A stretch of 45,661 nt of DNA from Halobacteriales archaeon QS_8_65_32 (GCA_003022925.1 PXRY01000104.1:1-45661), one strand, 5' to 3'; counted from the first letter of the stretch, positions 8,919-17,977 are shown. The notes: generated by a model not told the origin, from the sequence alone. A program made the numbers and translations.

Positions 8919-9112
8919 GGGCGGGCTGGAAGGGGCCGGGCGCGTGGCGGCTTCGCCGTGGTTCGAAAGACGCCGAAGGCGTCTTTCGTCATCTCGGAGT
9001 GCCTTCGGCACTCCGGTGAGTCGTCGGAAAAGCCTCCGCTCTTTCGAGATGCTGAGAGACGCTCCGCGTCTCCCGCAGCACTCTCCGGAGTTAACGGGCG
9101 CGAAGCGCCCGT
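8919..9112 (+). repeat. composite hairpin-array element, copy E1 (gap 8738-9228)
   Basis: The 490-nt gap before the acyl-CoA dehydrogenase holds no gene. Its centre is an anchor containing GGAAGGGGCC (8919-8950), then CGTGGTTCGA (8957-8966), then perfect stems closed by 3-nt loops: 8964-8988 (11 bp, loop GAA), 8995-9015 (9 bp, TTC), 9056-9072 (7 bp, TCC) and 9094-9112 (8 bp, GAA). The stretch around 8940-8988 matches the reverse complement of 25276-25325 almost base for base. The rest of the gap (8738-8918, 9113-9228) shows nothing recognisable. Confidence 0.7.
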
Positions 9113-9228
9113 GAACGCCCGGGAACTTCCAAAGCGGTCTCAGCGGCCCCATACCGAGAGATCGCTAGCACGAGTTCTACTGACGAGCCGTAGCGAGCGT
9201 TTTTGTCGGTGGGGCCGGTAGATCGTTC

Positions 9229-10446
9229 GTGCTCGATTACCTTGGTCTCGAAGCGGACTTAGGTACCGAAGAACGAATGATCCGCGACACCGCCCGGGAG
9301 TTCGTCTCCGAGCAGGTGAAACCGGACATCGCGGACCACTTTGTCGAGGGCACCTTCCCGACCGACTTGCTCACGGAGATGGGTGAGTTGGGCTTTTACG
9401 CCCCGAATCTCTCGGGGTACGACCTGCCGGATATCGGCGAGCGCGCCTACGGCCTCCTCATGCAGGAGTTAGAAGCCGGCGACTCGGGGCTCCGATCGGT
9501 CGCGTCGGTCCAGGGCGCGCTCGTCATGTACCCGATCCACGCCTACGGCTCCGATGCCCAGAAGGAACGCTGGCTCCCGTCGCTCGGGACCGGCGAGGCG
9601 GTCGGCTGTTTCGGCCTCACCGAACCCGAACACGGCTCCGATCCCTCAAGCATGGAAACCCGGGCCGAGCGCGACTCCTCCGAGGAAACCTCGGCTGATC
9701 CCCGAGAAGCGGCGAGCGCTTCTCGGGACGGTGACGAGTACGTCCTCAGTGGCTCGAAGACCTGGATCACGAACTCCCCGATCGCCGACGTCGCGCTCGT
9801 CTGGGCCCGGGATACCTCCGCCGAGGACTCGCCGGTTCGGGGCTTTCTCGTCGAGACCGACCGCGACGGCGTGACGACCGACGAGATCGACGACAAACTC
9901 TCGATGCGCGCGTCGATCACCGGTAGCATCGGCCTCCAGAACGTCCGGGTCCCCGAAGAGGCTGTCCTGCCCGGCGTCTCAGGCATGAAAGGGCCGCTGT
10001 CGTGTCTCACCCAGGCTCGCTACGGCATCGCGTGGGGTGCGGTTGGCGCGGCGCGGGACTGTTTCGAGGTCGCCCGCGAGTACGCGACAGAACGCAAGCA
10101 GTTCGGCGGCCCGATCGCGCGCTTCCAACTCCAACAGGAGAAACTCGCGACGATGGCCACCCGGATTTCGACGGCCCAACTGCTCGCCTACCGGCTTGCA
10201 GACCTCAAAGAACGCGGCGATCTGACGCCCCAGCAGGTGTCGATGGCCAAACGTAACAACGTCGCGATGGCTCGTGAAGTGTCGCGCACCGCCCGGGAGA
10301 TGTTGGGCGGCAACGGGATCACGACCGACTACTCGCCGATGCGTCACTTAGCGAACATCGAGACGGTCTACACCTACGAGGGCACCCACGACATTCACGG
10401 ACTCATTCTCGGCCACGATCTGACGGGGATCCCGGCGTTCAAGTGA
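9229..10446 (+). CDS. acyl-CoA dehydrogenase, glutaryl-CoA dehydrogenase type
   Basis: A 405-residue FAD flavoprotein oxidising an acyl-CoA thioester at the alpha-beta bond and passing electrons to ETF. Landmarks are CFGLTEPEHGSDP (FAD/substrate signature), RYGIAWGAVGAARDC, ATERKQFGGPIARFQLQQ, MLGGNGI and the C-terminal YEGTHDIHGLILGHDLTG. That last segment matches the glutaryl-CoA dehydrogenase branch, in which the Glu of TYEGTHD (Glu384 here) is the catalytic base. Glutaryl-CoA, or another short acyl-CoA, is thus a fair guess. A charged insertion (about residues 142-168, E/S/A-rich) sits after PSSMETR. The start is GTG, with a T-run at 9200-9204 as a possible TATA element. The next gene is 293 nt away and separate. 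Confidence 0.88.
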   Translation: MLDYLGLEADLGTEERMIRDTAREFVSEQVKPDIADHFVEGTFPTDLLTEMGELGFYAPNLSGYDLPDIGERAYGLLMQELEAGDSGLRSVASVQGALVMYPIHAYGSDAQKERWLPSLGTGEAVGCFGLTEPEHGSDPSSMETRAERDSSEETSADPREAASASRDGDEYVLSGSKTWITNSPIADVALVWARDTSAEDSPVRGFLVETDRDGVTTDEIDDKLSMRASITGSIGLQNVRVPEEAVLPGVSGMKGPLSCLTQARYGIAWGAVGAARDCFEVAREYATERKQFGGPIARFQLQQEKLATMATRISTAQLLAYRLADLKERGDLTPQQVSMAKRNNVAMAREVSRTAREMLGGNGITTDYSPMRHLANIETVYTYEGTHDIHGLILGHDLTGIPAFK

Positions 10447-10499
10447 AGGTTTTGCCGAGTGAGGCCGCAAAGCGGCCGAGCGTAGCGCAAAACCTTCAC
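10443..10499. terminator. nested inverted repeat overlapping the acyl-CoA dehydrogenase stop codon
   Basis: A perfect 13-bp inverted repeat (10443-10455 and 10487-10499, arm GTGAAGGTTTTGC) encloses a second hairpin, GGCCGCaaaGCGGCC. The stop TGA (10444-10446) is inside the left arm. A terminator or mRNA 3'-end structure is likely. The remaining gap to 10739 has degenerate versions of the same hairpin words (e.g. near 10520-10545) and no gene. Confidence 0.5.
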
Positions 10500-10739
10500 T
10501 AAAGCACTCCTCGTCGTTCGAAAGACGCTTCGTGTTTTTCCGAACGACTGCGCTCGCTCAGTCCCGGAGAACCGCTCGCTGATGGCTCGCTCGCGGATGC
10601 GAGACCCAACGCACCATTTGGAGCGTGCGTTCTCCGAACCAATTACATCACTCGGCTCACGATATTTCGGTGTATTCTCTTTCAGCGGCTGGAGCAGCGG
10701 CACCCTCCGGCCGGTCGTCGCCCGTCACGCGGCGATACC

Positions 10740-11684
10740 ATGACAGCACGAGACGTCTCAGATGTGCTTGCACAGTACGCGATCGACTACACTGTCCGTC
10801 GCGAACTCCACCGCGTCCCGCCTCACGTCACCTACGAGGTTTCCCTCGACGGCCAGCGAGCGGTGTGTAAACTTGCCATGGGGCCCGAGGCCGACCTCGC
10901 TACCGAAGGCCGAATCGTGCGGTTCGTCGATCGTGAGACGACCGTTCCAGTCCCAGAGGTCATCGCGATCGATTCGGATTCCTTTGTCGCGGCGTGGCAC
11001 GACGGAGTGCCCGAACCGACCCATAGTAACGGCAGTGAATCGGCGAACGAGACGTGGGCGCGGGTCGCCGGAGCGGGGATGGCGACGCTACACGCCGAAA
11101 CCGAACCCGCGTTCGAACGGACGGGACTGTTCCGTGCGGACGACGACGGCCTCGCGCTGTGCGGTCACGACTCGTGGGCCGAGACGGTCGAGGCGTTCCT
11201 CGACCGTCGCCGGGAGTTCCTTTGCGGAACCGGCTACGCCGATGTCGCGGCAGAAGCCCTCGACTTCGTCCGCGAGCACCCCGCAGCGTTCGCCACCCCC
11301 GACGAATCCGTGTGCTGTCACGGCAACTACCTCCCGGATCACGTCGGCGTCGCCGAGGGTGAGGTCACCTGCGTTATCGACTTCGAACACGCGCTCTGTG
11401 GCCCCGGCGAGTACGACTACTGGCGCACTGCACTACCGGCCTTCGAGGCTCGCGGACGGCCCGATCTCGAACCGGCGTTTCGTACAGGGTACGAGTCGGT
11501 TCGGTCGCTTCCCAACGGGTTCGATCGACGAGCCGACTGCTATCGAACGCTCAATACCGTCTCGTACGTTCGGTCACTATTGCTCCAAGACGAATACGAC
11601 GAGGCCGAAACCGAGCGTCGCGCGGAACGAATGTGTGGGTATGTTACCGACTCGCTCGACGACCTGCGCGAGGAGTTCGGGTAA
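10740..11684 (+). CDS. APH-family phosphotransferase homologue with altered catalytic loop
   Basis: A 314-residue protein of the aminoglycoside/choline-kinase-like fold. The N-lobe has the nucleotide Lys in AVCKLAMG (Lys44) and the C-lobe the catalytic loop and VIDFEHA (Asp214, metal). The catalytic loop reads CCHGNYLPDH rather than the usual HGDxxxxN: the catalytic Asp is Asn196 and the metal-binding Asn is His201. I have the impression that this HGNY variant recurs in a haloarchaeal subfamily, so it may be a family trait. Activity as a kinase is uncertain. Nothing suggests an antibiotic-resistance role. It is a single gene with no operon partner. The gap that follows (11685-11972) shows no gene. 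Confidence 0.75.
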   Translation: MTARDVSDVLAQYAIDYTVRRELHRVPPHVTYEVSLDGQRAVCKLAMGPEADLATEGRIVRFVDRETTVPVPEVIAIDSDSFVAAWHDGVPEPTHSNGSESANETWARVAGAGMATLHAETEPAFERTGLFRADDDGLALCGHDSWAETVEAFLDRRREFLCGTGYADVAAEALDFVREHPAAFATPDESVCCHGNYLPDHVGVAEGEVTCVIDFEHALCGPGEYDYWRTALPAFEARGRPDLEPAFRTGYESVRSLPNGFDRRADCYRTLNTVSYVRSLLLQDEYDEAETERRAERMCGYVTDSLDDLREEFG

Positions 11685-11972
11685 TGCCGTTCAAAGGGCA
11701 CTCGTCGGGCGCCCAACGTTGAAATCGTTCGACGACGCAATAGCTTCGGGCTCCGTACGCCAACCGATCTCACCCCTACCGCTTGCAAACACCAATGTTA
11801 CAAGCACTGAGACCCGAACGATCGTATATCGAGAACGGACTCGCGGCCGGGAGGAGCCGCCGACAGCCGCTGCCGAACGGAGAGCGGTCGACAACTGCTG
11901 ACGACGACTGACGGACTCGCCCCCGTTCGGTGCCCTCGCTCGCTGCGATCGGCCGGTCACTATGAGGAGATC

Positions 11973-12989
11973 ATGACGGACGCGAATTCCAACCCCGACG
12001 CCGGATCGACGACCGGAACCCGCCCCGAGACCGAGGGCACGCCCTCACCACAGGCTCCGTCGCCGCTCCCGATCGAAGAGGCCGCTACGCTCGCGACGGA
12101 CGTCGTTGCCAATACCGAGGAGGTGATCGTCGGCAACCGCGACGTCATTACCCACGTCGTCACTGCGATGCTCGCGGGCGGACACGTCCTGCTCGACGAC
12201 GTCCCCGGCGTCGGCAAGACCATGCTCGCACGCGCGATCGCCCGGTCGGTCGACGCCTCGTTCAAACGCGTCCAGTTCACGCCGGACTTGCTGCCGTCGG
12301 ACGTCACTGGCGTCAACGTCTTCGATCAGAAAAGCAGAGAGTTCGACTTCCGGCCCGGCCCGATCTTCGCGAACGTCGTGCTCGGCGACGAGATCAATCG
12401 CGCACCCCCCAAGACCCAATCCGCCCTGTTGGAGGCAATGGAGGAAGGCCAGGTAACCGTCGACGGCGAAACCCACACCTTAGAGCAACCGTTTACCGTG
12501 ATCGCGACGCAGAACACCGTCGATCCCAATCGGACCTACGAGTTACCCCTCGCCGAACTCGATCGCTTTGCGAAGAAACTGGAGTTGGGCTACCCTGACG
12601 AGACCGCGGAAGCCGCCATGCTCGATCGGGTCGCGGGTGTCCACCCGATCGAGCGCTTGAAGCCCGTGACCGATCGCGAGCGCCTCCGCCGGGCGCGGGC
12701 GACCGTCGCGAGCGTCGACGCCACCGAACCGGTGCGCGAATACGTGACCCGCCTGGCCCGCTACACCCGTGAGCACGCCGCATTGGGGGTGAGTCCCCGC
12801 GGGTCGATCGCGTTGCTCAGCGCGGCCCAGGCCCGGGCGGTGCTCGACGGCCGCGAGTACGTTCTCCCCGACGACGTACAGCACGAGGCAGAAGCCGTTC
12901 TCGCCCACCGGATCCGCGTCGACGCTGGCGGGGGCCGATCGGGCATCGAGACGGTCCGCGACGCGCTGGAGGGCGTCCGCGTCGAATGA
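11973..12989 (+). CDS. MoxR-family AAA+ ATPase
   Basis: A 338-residue AAA+ chaperone-like ATPase. Walker A is VPGVGKT (about 77-83), Walker B is VVLGDEIN (about 135-142), sensor 1 is ATQN, and a C-terminal lid helix bundle carries SPRGSIALLSAAQA. The first 35 residues are low-complexity P/T/S/E. MoxR proteins usually act on partners encoded beside them, often in maturing metalloproteins or envelope complexes. Here the next two genes overlap in tandem (DUF58, then transglutaminase), the classic MoxR-DUF58-TgpA set. A GAGGAG Shine-Dalgarno sequence at 11964-11969 supports the ATG at 11973, making this the leadered head of the operon. Confidence 0.92.
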   Translation: MTDANSNPDAGSTTGTRPETEGTPSPQAPSPLPIEEAATLATDVVANTEEVIVGNRDVITHVVTAMLAGGHVLLDDVPGVGKTMLARAIARSVDASFKRVQFTPDLLPSDVTGVNVFDQKSREFDFRPGPIFANVVLGDEINRAPPKTQSALLEAMEEGQVTVDGETHTLEQPFTVIATQNTVDPNRTYELPLAELDRFAKKLELGYPDETAEAAMLDRVAGVHPIERLKPVTDRERLRRARATVASVDATEPVREYVTRLARYTREHAALGVSPRGSIALLSAAQARAVLDGREYVLPDDVQHEAEAVLAHRIRVDAGGGRSGIETVRDALEGVRVE

Positions 12990-14197
12990 GCGTTACGCGG
13001 CGCGGCCTGGCGGTTTTCGGGATCTGCGTGCTCGCGCTCGGACTCGGGGCGACCTTCGGCGCACGGGCGCTCAACGCGGTCGTCGTGCCTGCCCTCGTCG
13101 CGCTTGTCGCGGGCTGGATTTCCGTACGACGGGTCGGGCAGCCAGCGGTGACTCGGAGCCGGCCCGCGCCGGGCTTTCCGGGCGAGGGTCGGGAGATCAC
13201 GCTCGACATCGAGTCGGGCGACGCGACGAGCGTCACGGTGCGTGAGACGGTCGACGACGGTCTCTCCGCGGACACTAGCCCGATAACGACCGACGTGCCG
13301 GGACGGGTCGCGTACGACTGTCGGTACGAGCGACGCGGCGAGCGCGCGATCGGGCCGGCGACCGTTACCGTGGGGGACGCACTCGGCCTGTTCGAGCGTG
13401 ACTTCCGCGCGGCGACGAGAACCGACGCGCTCGTCTATCCGCCCGTAAGAGGGCTCTCGGGCGACGCCCGTCGGGTCCTCGTCGGCGGGAGCGAGGGGGG
13501 AACCGTCGACGATCGCGGGGAATTCGACGCGCTGCGCGAGTACGTCTCGGGCGATCCGCTGCGGGACGTCCACTGGAAGTCGAGCGCGAAACGCGACGAG
13601 TTCGTCGTCACCGAGTTCGCCCCTGAACAGGAACGGGAGGGCCTCGCGATCGTCGCCGAGGCCGCCCCCGGGAAAGCCGACGAGATGGCCACGGCCGCGG
13701 CGAGCGTCGCGTGCTGGCTACTGGATCGAGGAATCGAGATCGACCTCGTGACGCCCGACGGCCAGCTGTTCGGCGTCGAGGTCGGCGCGCGCGAGCGGGT
13801 ACTAGCCCTGCTCGCGCGTGCGGGGGCCGGTCGGGTCGCGACGGGGTCGAAGGAGGTCGCGGACGTCACTATCGCCGCCGACGTCGGTGGGACGACGGTG
13901 ACCGTCGGCGGGGAGACCTACCCGTTCGATCGGCTCGTCGAACCGAGGAGGCTCGACGGCGGCCACGAGCGAGCGTCCTCGCGGGCGCGAGCAGAGCAGG
14001 ACGGGAACGATCAGGCGGACGCCGAGCGGCCGGCGGCGAACCGGGCACGAGCCGACGGCGGTAGCGGCGGTTCGGTGGTCGACCCCGAACCCGGGCTCGA
14101 ACCCGGAACCGAGTTCGAGTCGGACCGCGAAGCCGCGCTCGGGCCGAACGCCGAGCCGGATTCGGAATCGACCTCGGGGTCGGGGGGCGAGCGGTGA
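12986..14197 (+). CDS. DUF58-domain membrane protein
   Basis: Overlaps the MoxR gene by 4 nt (ATGA), so translation is probably coupled. The 403-residue protein has two N-terminal membrane segments (about 8-24 and 30-45), a beta-rich middle, and the DUF58 signature DPLRDVHWKSSAKRDEF at about 190-206, a vWA-like fold. The last 75 residues are disordered and E/A/G/S-rich, possibly an expanded tail. DUF58 proteins are regular partners of MoxR ATPases and are thought to be assembly or adaptor factors at the membrane. The biochemical role is not established. Confidence 0.88.
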   Translation: MSVTRRGLAVFGICVLALGLGATFGARALNAVVVPALVALVAGWISVRRVGQPAVTRSRPAPGFPGEGREITLDIESGDATSVTVRETVDDGLSADTSPITTDVPGRVAYDCRYERRGERAIGPATVTVGDALGLFERDFRAATRTDALVYPPVRGLSGDARRVLVGGSEGGTVDDRGEFDALREYVSGDPLRDVHWKSSAKRDEFVVTEFAPEQEREGLAIVAEAAPGKADEMATAAASVACWLLDRGIEIDLVTPDGQLFGVEVGARERVLALLARAGAGRVATGSKEVADVTIAADVGGTTVTVGGETYPFDRLVEPRRLDGGHERASSRARAEQDGNDQADAERPAANRARADGGSGGSVVDPEPGLEPGTEFESDREAALGPNAEPDSESTSGSGGER

Positions 14198-16554
14198 GCG
14201 CGCGCGTCCCGTCGATCGGGTCGCAGGACACGCGGGAAATCGGTGTCGGATCGCTGCGTGCGCTCGCGCTCTGTGCAGCGGCGTTGGTGGCGCTGTCGTA
14301 TCTCACGGTACTCTACCGGGTAACGGACGTGGTGGGGACGAGCGGCCGGTTCGCGTTCGTCATCGCGGGGGCGCTTCTCGCCGGCGTTCTCTGCGGTCGG
14401 GTTCTCCGGACACCGGTTGCACTCGTTCTCGGCGCGGGCATCGTCGCGCTCGGGACCCTCTGGTACGTCCGGTCGATCCCGAACGGCGTTCGGCTCTTAG
14501 TGGATGCGAGTCAGTTCTCGACGGACGTCGTGGCGTTGCTTACCGGCCTGTCGGTATTGCGGGTCGTGAACGCCGGTACGTGGGCGATCGCATTCGTCCC
14601 CGCGCCGACCTTCCTGCTATGGTACTTCGCGATTCGGCGGCGATACGTGCTCGCGGCGCTGTGTGGCGGCGGCGCGCTCGGCCTGTTCGTGCTCACCGGC
14701 GACGCGGGCACACCACTGACCCTTCTGGGGGTCGTCGGCGTCGCCGGCCTCGTCGGCTTCGGCGAACTCGATCATGGGGGCGGTGATCTCCGCGGAGCCG
14801 AAAGCGTCGCGAGCGTGCTCGCGGCGATGATCGTCGTCTCGCTCGCTCTCAGTATCGTGCCCGGCGGGGCGGCAGACCCCCTCTTCGCCGACGGCGGCGG
14901 CGACGGCGGGACGATCGAGGCGAGCCTCGTGAACGCCGACGAACAGGTGAGCGTGAGCGGCGCGGTGAGCCTCTCGCCACAGGTTCGCTTCAGGGTCGAA
15001 AGCGAGGCACCGGCGTACTGGCGCGTCGGCGCGTACGACCGGTACACCGGCAGCGACTGGTATCGAACCGGCGAGACCCGTCCGTACGACGGGTCGCTTT
15101 CCGATCCGCCGGGCGACTCGCGAACGCTTACCCAGACCTACGAGACGAGCGGTCAGTTAGGCGTGCTACCCGCGGCCTGGCGGCCGACCGAACTCGACGG
15201 ATCGGTCGCCGATACCGCACGCGTAACGGCGACCGGCTCGCTCCGGCCGGGGGCGGACCTCCCGGCGGGGACTACCTACACCGTTCGGAGCGAAGTGCCC
15301 GACACCACCGCCGCCGAGCTCCAGAACGCGGGCACCGATTACCCCGACCGGATCGCCGAACGCTACACCCAGTTACCCGAAAGCACGCCCGAGCGCGTCG
15401 AGGGGTTTACGGCCCAGCTCACCGCGAACGCGAACACCTCCTACGAGACCGCACGGGTCGTCGAACGCTGGCTGGAGAACAACAAACGCTATTCGCTCGA
15501 CGTCGAACGCCCCGACGGCGACGTCGCCGACGCGTTCATCTTCGATATGGAGGCGGGCTATTGCGTCCACTACGCGACGACGATGACGACGATGTTGCGC
15601 TCGCAGGGGATCCCGGCCAGGTTCGTCGTCGGCTACATGCCCGGCGAGCAGGTCGGCGAGAACGAGTGGGTCGTCAGAGGGCTCGACTCGCACGCCTGGG
15701 TCGAGGTCTACTTCCCCGACGAAGGGTGGATCCGCTTCGACCCCACCCCACCGGGGCCCCGCGAGAACGCCGAGGCACAGAGCCTGGAGAACGCACGCGC
15801 GGCGGGGCAGGCGAACGTCGACACGAACGGGACGAGCGGTGCCAGCGCGTCGGCGTCGAGCCCCTCGGGGGCGAACACGAACGGGACGAACGTCACGTCC
15901 GAGCCGTTCAGCGCCGACAGCGAGGCCAACGACGTGGCGGGCGGCGATCCCGGCGGCGACGCCGGTGCCGTTGGCGACGAGACCGCGACGGACAGCGAGA
16001 ACGCGAGCGCGTCGAACGCCACCAGTGGACTTGCGCCCTCGGGCGTCGGCGGCGTCGCCCAGAGCGGCGAGGCGGCGGCGAGTCAGAACGGTTCGAACGC
16101 GAGTTCGGACGGCGAGGAGGAAAGCCGGGGGCTACCGGTACCGACGCGCGAGCGCCTGCTACTGGGACTGATCGTCTTCGGGGGGGTGCTCGCGGGCGCA
16201 CATCGCAGCGGCGCGACCGGACGGGCGTATCGGGCAGTGTGGCTGCGCCGCCAGCGACGACGCGACCCCCCGACTGACGTCGAGCGAGCCTTCGCGCGGC
16301 TCGAATACCTGCTCGCCCGCGAGCACCGTGAGCGCCGGCCCGGCGAGACCTCTCGAGCGTATCTCGCGGCGATCGGAGCCGACAAGCGCGCCCGTCGGGT
16401 CGGCGAGTTCTACGAACACGCGCGCTACGCCGAGCGGACGAGCGACGCCGAAGCCGCGGAAGCGGTGTCACTCGTCGACGAGTTGGTAGCCGAGCGCTCC
16501 CGGTTCGGCCTCGGTCGCCTCGGCGGCGGCGGTCGCGGGCGTCGCGGCCGGTGA
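14194..16554 (+). CDS. TgpA-like membrane transglutaminase-domain protein
   Basis: A 786-residue protein starting at GTG, overlapping the DUF58 gene by 4 nt. Six to seven membrane helices fill residues 20-225. An extracellular region follows with a transglutaminase core whose triad reads Cys457 (EAGYCVHYA), His500 (GLDSHAWVEVYF) and Asp516 (WIRFDPTPP). Then comes a long S/A/G/N-rich linker (about 525-650), one more membrane helix near 655-670, and a cytoplasmic DUF4129-like helical tail (DVERAFARLEYLLAREHRER). This is the usual third member of MoxR-DUF58 operons. All triad residues are present, so activity as a cysteine protease or transglutaminase outside the membrane is plausible; the substrate is unknown. 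Confidence 0.9.
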   Translation: MSARVPSIGSQDTREIGVGSLRALALCAAALVALSYLTVLYRVTDVVGTSGRFAFVIAGALLAGVLCGRVLRTPVALVLGAGIVALGTLWYVRSIPNGVRLLVDASQFSTDVVALLTGLSVLRVVNAGTWAIAFVPAPTFLLWYFAIRRRYVLAALCGGGALGLFVLTGDAGTPLTLLGVVGVAGLVGFGELDHGGGDLRGAESVASVLAAMIVVSLALSIVPGGAADPLFADGGGDGGTIEASLVNADEQVSVSGAVSLSPQVRFRVESEAPAYWRVGAYDRYTGSDWYRTGETRPYDGSLSDPPGDSRTLTQTYETSGQLGVLPAAWRPTELDGSVADTARVTATGSLRPGADLPAGTTYTVRSEVPDTTAAELQNAGTDYPDRIAERYTQLPESTPERVEGFTAQLTANANTSYETARVVERWLENNKRYSLDVERPDGDVADAFIFDMEAGYCVHYATTMTTMLRSQGIPARFVVGYMPGEQVGENEWVVRGLDSHAWVEVYFPDEGWIRFDPTPPGPRENAEAQSLENARAAGQANVDTNGTSGASASASSPSGANTNGTNVTSEPFSADSEANDVAGGDPGGDAGAVGDETATDSENASASNATSGLAPSGVGGVAQSGEAAASQNGSNASSDGEEESRGLPVPTRERLLLGLIVFGGVLAGAHRSGATGRAYRAVWLRRQRRRDPPTDVERAFARLEYLLAREHRERRPGETSRAYLAAIGADKRARRVGEFYEHARYAERTSDAEAAEAVSLVDELVAERSRFGLGRLGGGGRGRRGR

Positions 16555-16696
16555 GCGAGACTCACTGTGAGCGGAAGCCGAGCGTGTTGGGGGCTTTCGA
16601 GAACGTCACGTCGAGTCGGTCGAAGCACTCCACTGAGCCAACCGCTACCTACCGACGGGGCGAAGGGCTTTGCCGCCGGACCGACAATCGGCGACG

Positions 16697-17770
16697 ATGG
16701 GCCGTATCGCGGGTTCGTCCCCGTCGGTGGCGTACGTGCTCGTTCTCACCGTTTTGCTGGCAGGCTGTAGCGGCCTCGCTAGCGACGGCGGCAACGCCGA
16801 GCCCGGACCCGGCGGTGCGGGAACCGACGAGTCAGGGGCCGGCGACGGGAGTGCGAACGGGCCGGCGGCGAGCGTGACGCCCGCGCCGGTGCCGGCGGTC
16901 GAGAACGTGACGGCCGGGTCCGATCGACGGCTCGCACCGGGGCTCACGGAAGCCGGCGTGGCCGATCCCGACGCGTTGCTGCGAGCACACCGAGGAGTGC
17001 TCGACGACGCCCCCTACACCGTTCGCACGGTCGTACGTGCAACGTATCCGAACGGGACGATCTACTATCGGTCGGCGGCGACGACGCGGGTCGCGGCCGA
17101 GGAGGACCGGTACTACTATATCGGTCGGTTCGCGCTCGCGAACGCCGAGAGTAGCGCCCTCTCGCGATACGAGAGCTGGTCGAACGGACGGGCGATCCTC
17201 ACCGCCTCGGTGACCAACGCGAACGCGAGCGGGGATGGGAGCACGAGTGAGAACGGGAGCGGGGATAGAAGAAACACCACGCTCGACAACGAGGCGACCT
17301 ACGAGCGGATCCCGGCCGCGTACGAGCGCAACGCCGGGCTCTACGGCTCGCCGCAGTATGGCGAACGGATCTACGGGCAAGTCAGTAGGGCCGAAACCGT
17401 CGTCCGCGACCGGACGGACGCCGCCGGCCCGATGTACTGTGTCGTTTCGATTACGGGCGTCCGCGATCGGAGCGTCCCCGCCGGCGGCCGGTTCAGCAAC
17501 ATCCGAAACGCGAGCGGCCGGCTGCTGGTCGGCTCGAGAGGGCTCGTACGGGAGTACCGCTTCGCCTTCGACGGGACGACGCCGAACGGCCGGACGGTCC
17601 GGGTCGTCGAGTCGATCGAGTACTCGAGCGTCGGCCGGACGACCGTTCCCAGGTCGCCGTGGTACAAAAGAGCGATCGCCGCGACGAACGACTCCGAGAC
17701 GGGCAGTTCCGAGACGAACGCGAGCCGGAACCGGGACATGGCCCGCAGTCGTATGTCGATCCAGCGATAG
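16697..17770 (+). CDS. predicted secreted lipoprotein, function unknown
   Basis: A 357-residue protein with a lipoprotein signal: a hydrophobic stretch (VAYVLVLTVLLAGC) ending in the lipobox LAGC, lipidation expected at Cys24. A G/A/S/D-rich linker follows (about 27-70). The folded part has repeated short strands of the type YTVRTVVRATYPNGTIYYRS and RYYYIGRF. This resembles a family of haloarchaeal lipoproteins that bind no known ligand. ATG 16697 is chosen over the in-frame ATG at 16670 because it places a normal-length n-region before the signal. It starts 142 nt after the transglutaminase gene and could be co-transcribed, but that is unproven. Confidence 0.75.
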   Translation: MGRIAGSSPSVAYVLVLTVLLAGCSGLASDGGNAEPGPGGAGTDESGAGDGSANGPAASVTPAPVPAVENVTAGSDRRLAPGLTEAGVADPDALLRAHRGVLDDAPYTVRTVVRATYPNGTIYYRSAATTRVAAEEDRYYYIGRFALANAESSALSRYESWSNGRAILTASVTNANASGDGSTSENGSGDRRNTTLDNEATYERIPAAYERNAGLYGSPQYGERIYGQVSRAETVVRDRTDAAGPMYCVVSITGVRDRSVPAGGRFSNIRNASGRLLVGSRGLVREYRFAFDGTTPNGRTVRVVESIEYSSVGRTTVPRSPWYKRAIAATNDSETGSSETNASRNRDMARSRMSIQR

Positions 17771-17824
17771 CTATTCGATCATGAACACGGAGATGGAGTT
17801 CAACCCGGCTTCGGCGGTCTTTTT

Positions 17825-17977
17825 ATGTATATCGGAGGCCTCGCGACGCTCGTCGTCCTCGGCGGGGCCGGTGTCCTCTCGAAGGCGTTCACCGCGGACG
17901 TGGTGGAGTTGCTCGCCGTTGCAGCTATCGCTCTCGCGGCCGCTGCTTGGGCGATCGATCGGTTCACTTCGCTGTGA
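17825..17977 (+). CDS. 50-residue membrane protein
   Basis: A short frame starting MYIGGLATLVVLGGAGVLSK. It has two hydrophobic segments (about 3-18 and 28-43) separated by a short polar turn with KAFTADVVE, and ends in RFTSL. The GC-rich hydrophobic content and two-helix layout fit a real small membrane protein of the type often missed by length cut-offs. No TATA box at leaderless spacing is evident; the AT-rich run at 17820-17829 overlaps the start. It is convergent with the thermosome gene. Function unknown. Confidence 0.5.
   Translation: MYIGGLATLVVLGGAGVLSKAFTADVVELLAVAAIALAAAAWAIDRFTSL

Noticed and set aside
9229-10446. DmdC (methylmercaptopropionyl-CoA dehydrogenase) to complete a DMSP pathway
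   Set aside because: The YEGTHDIH C-terminus matches glutaryl-CoA dehydrogenase, and the gene is 26 kb from the demethylase. Linking the two would be forced.
11685-11972. Further gene between the kinase homologue and moxR
   Set aside because: The open frames are short, lack membrane or motif features, and have no start signal.
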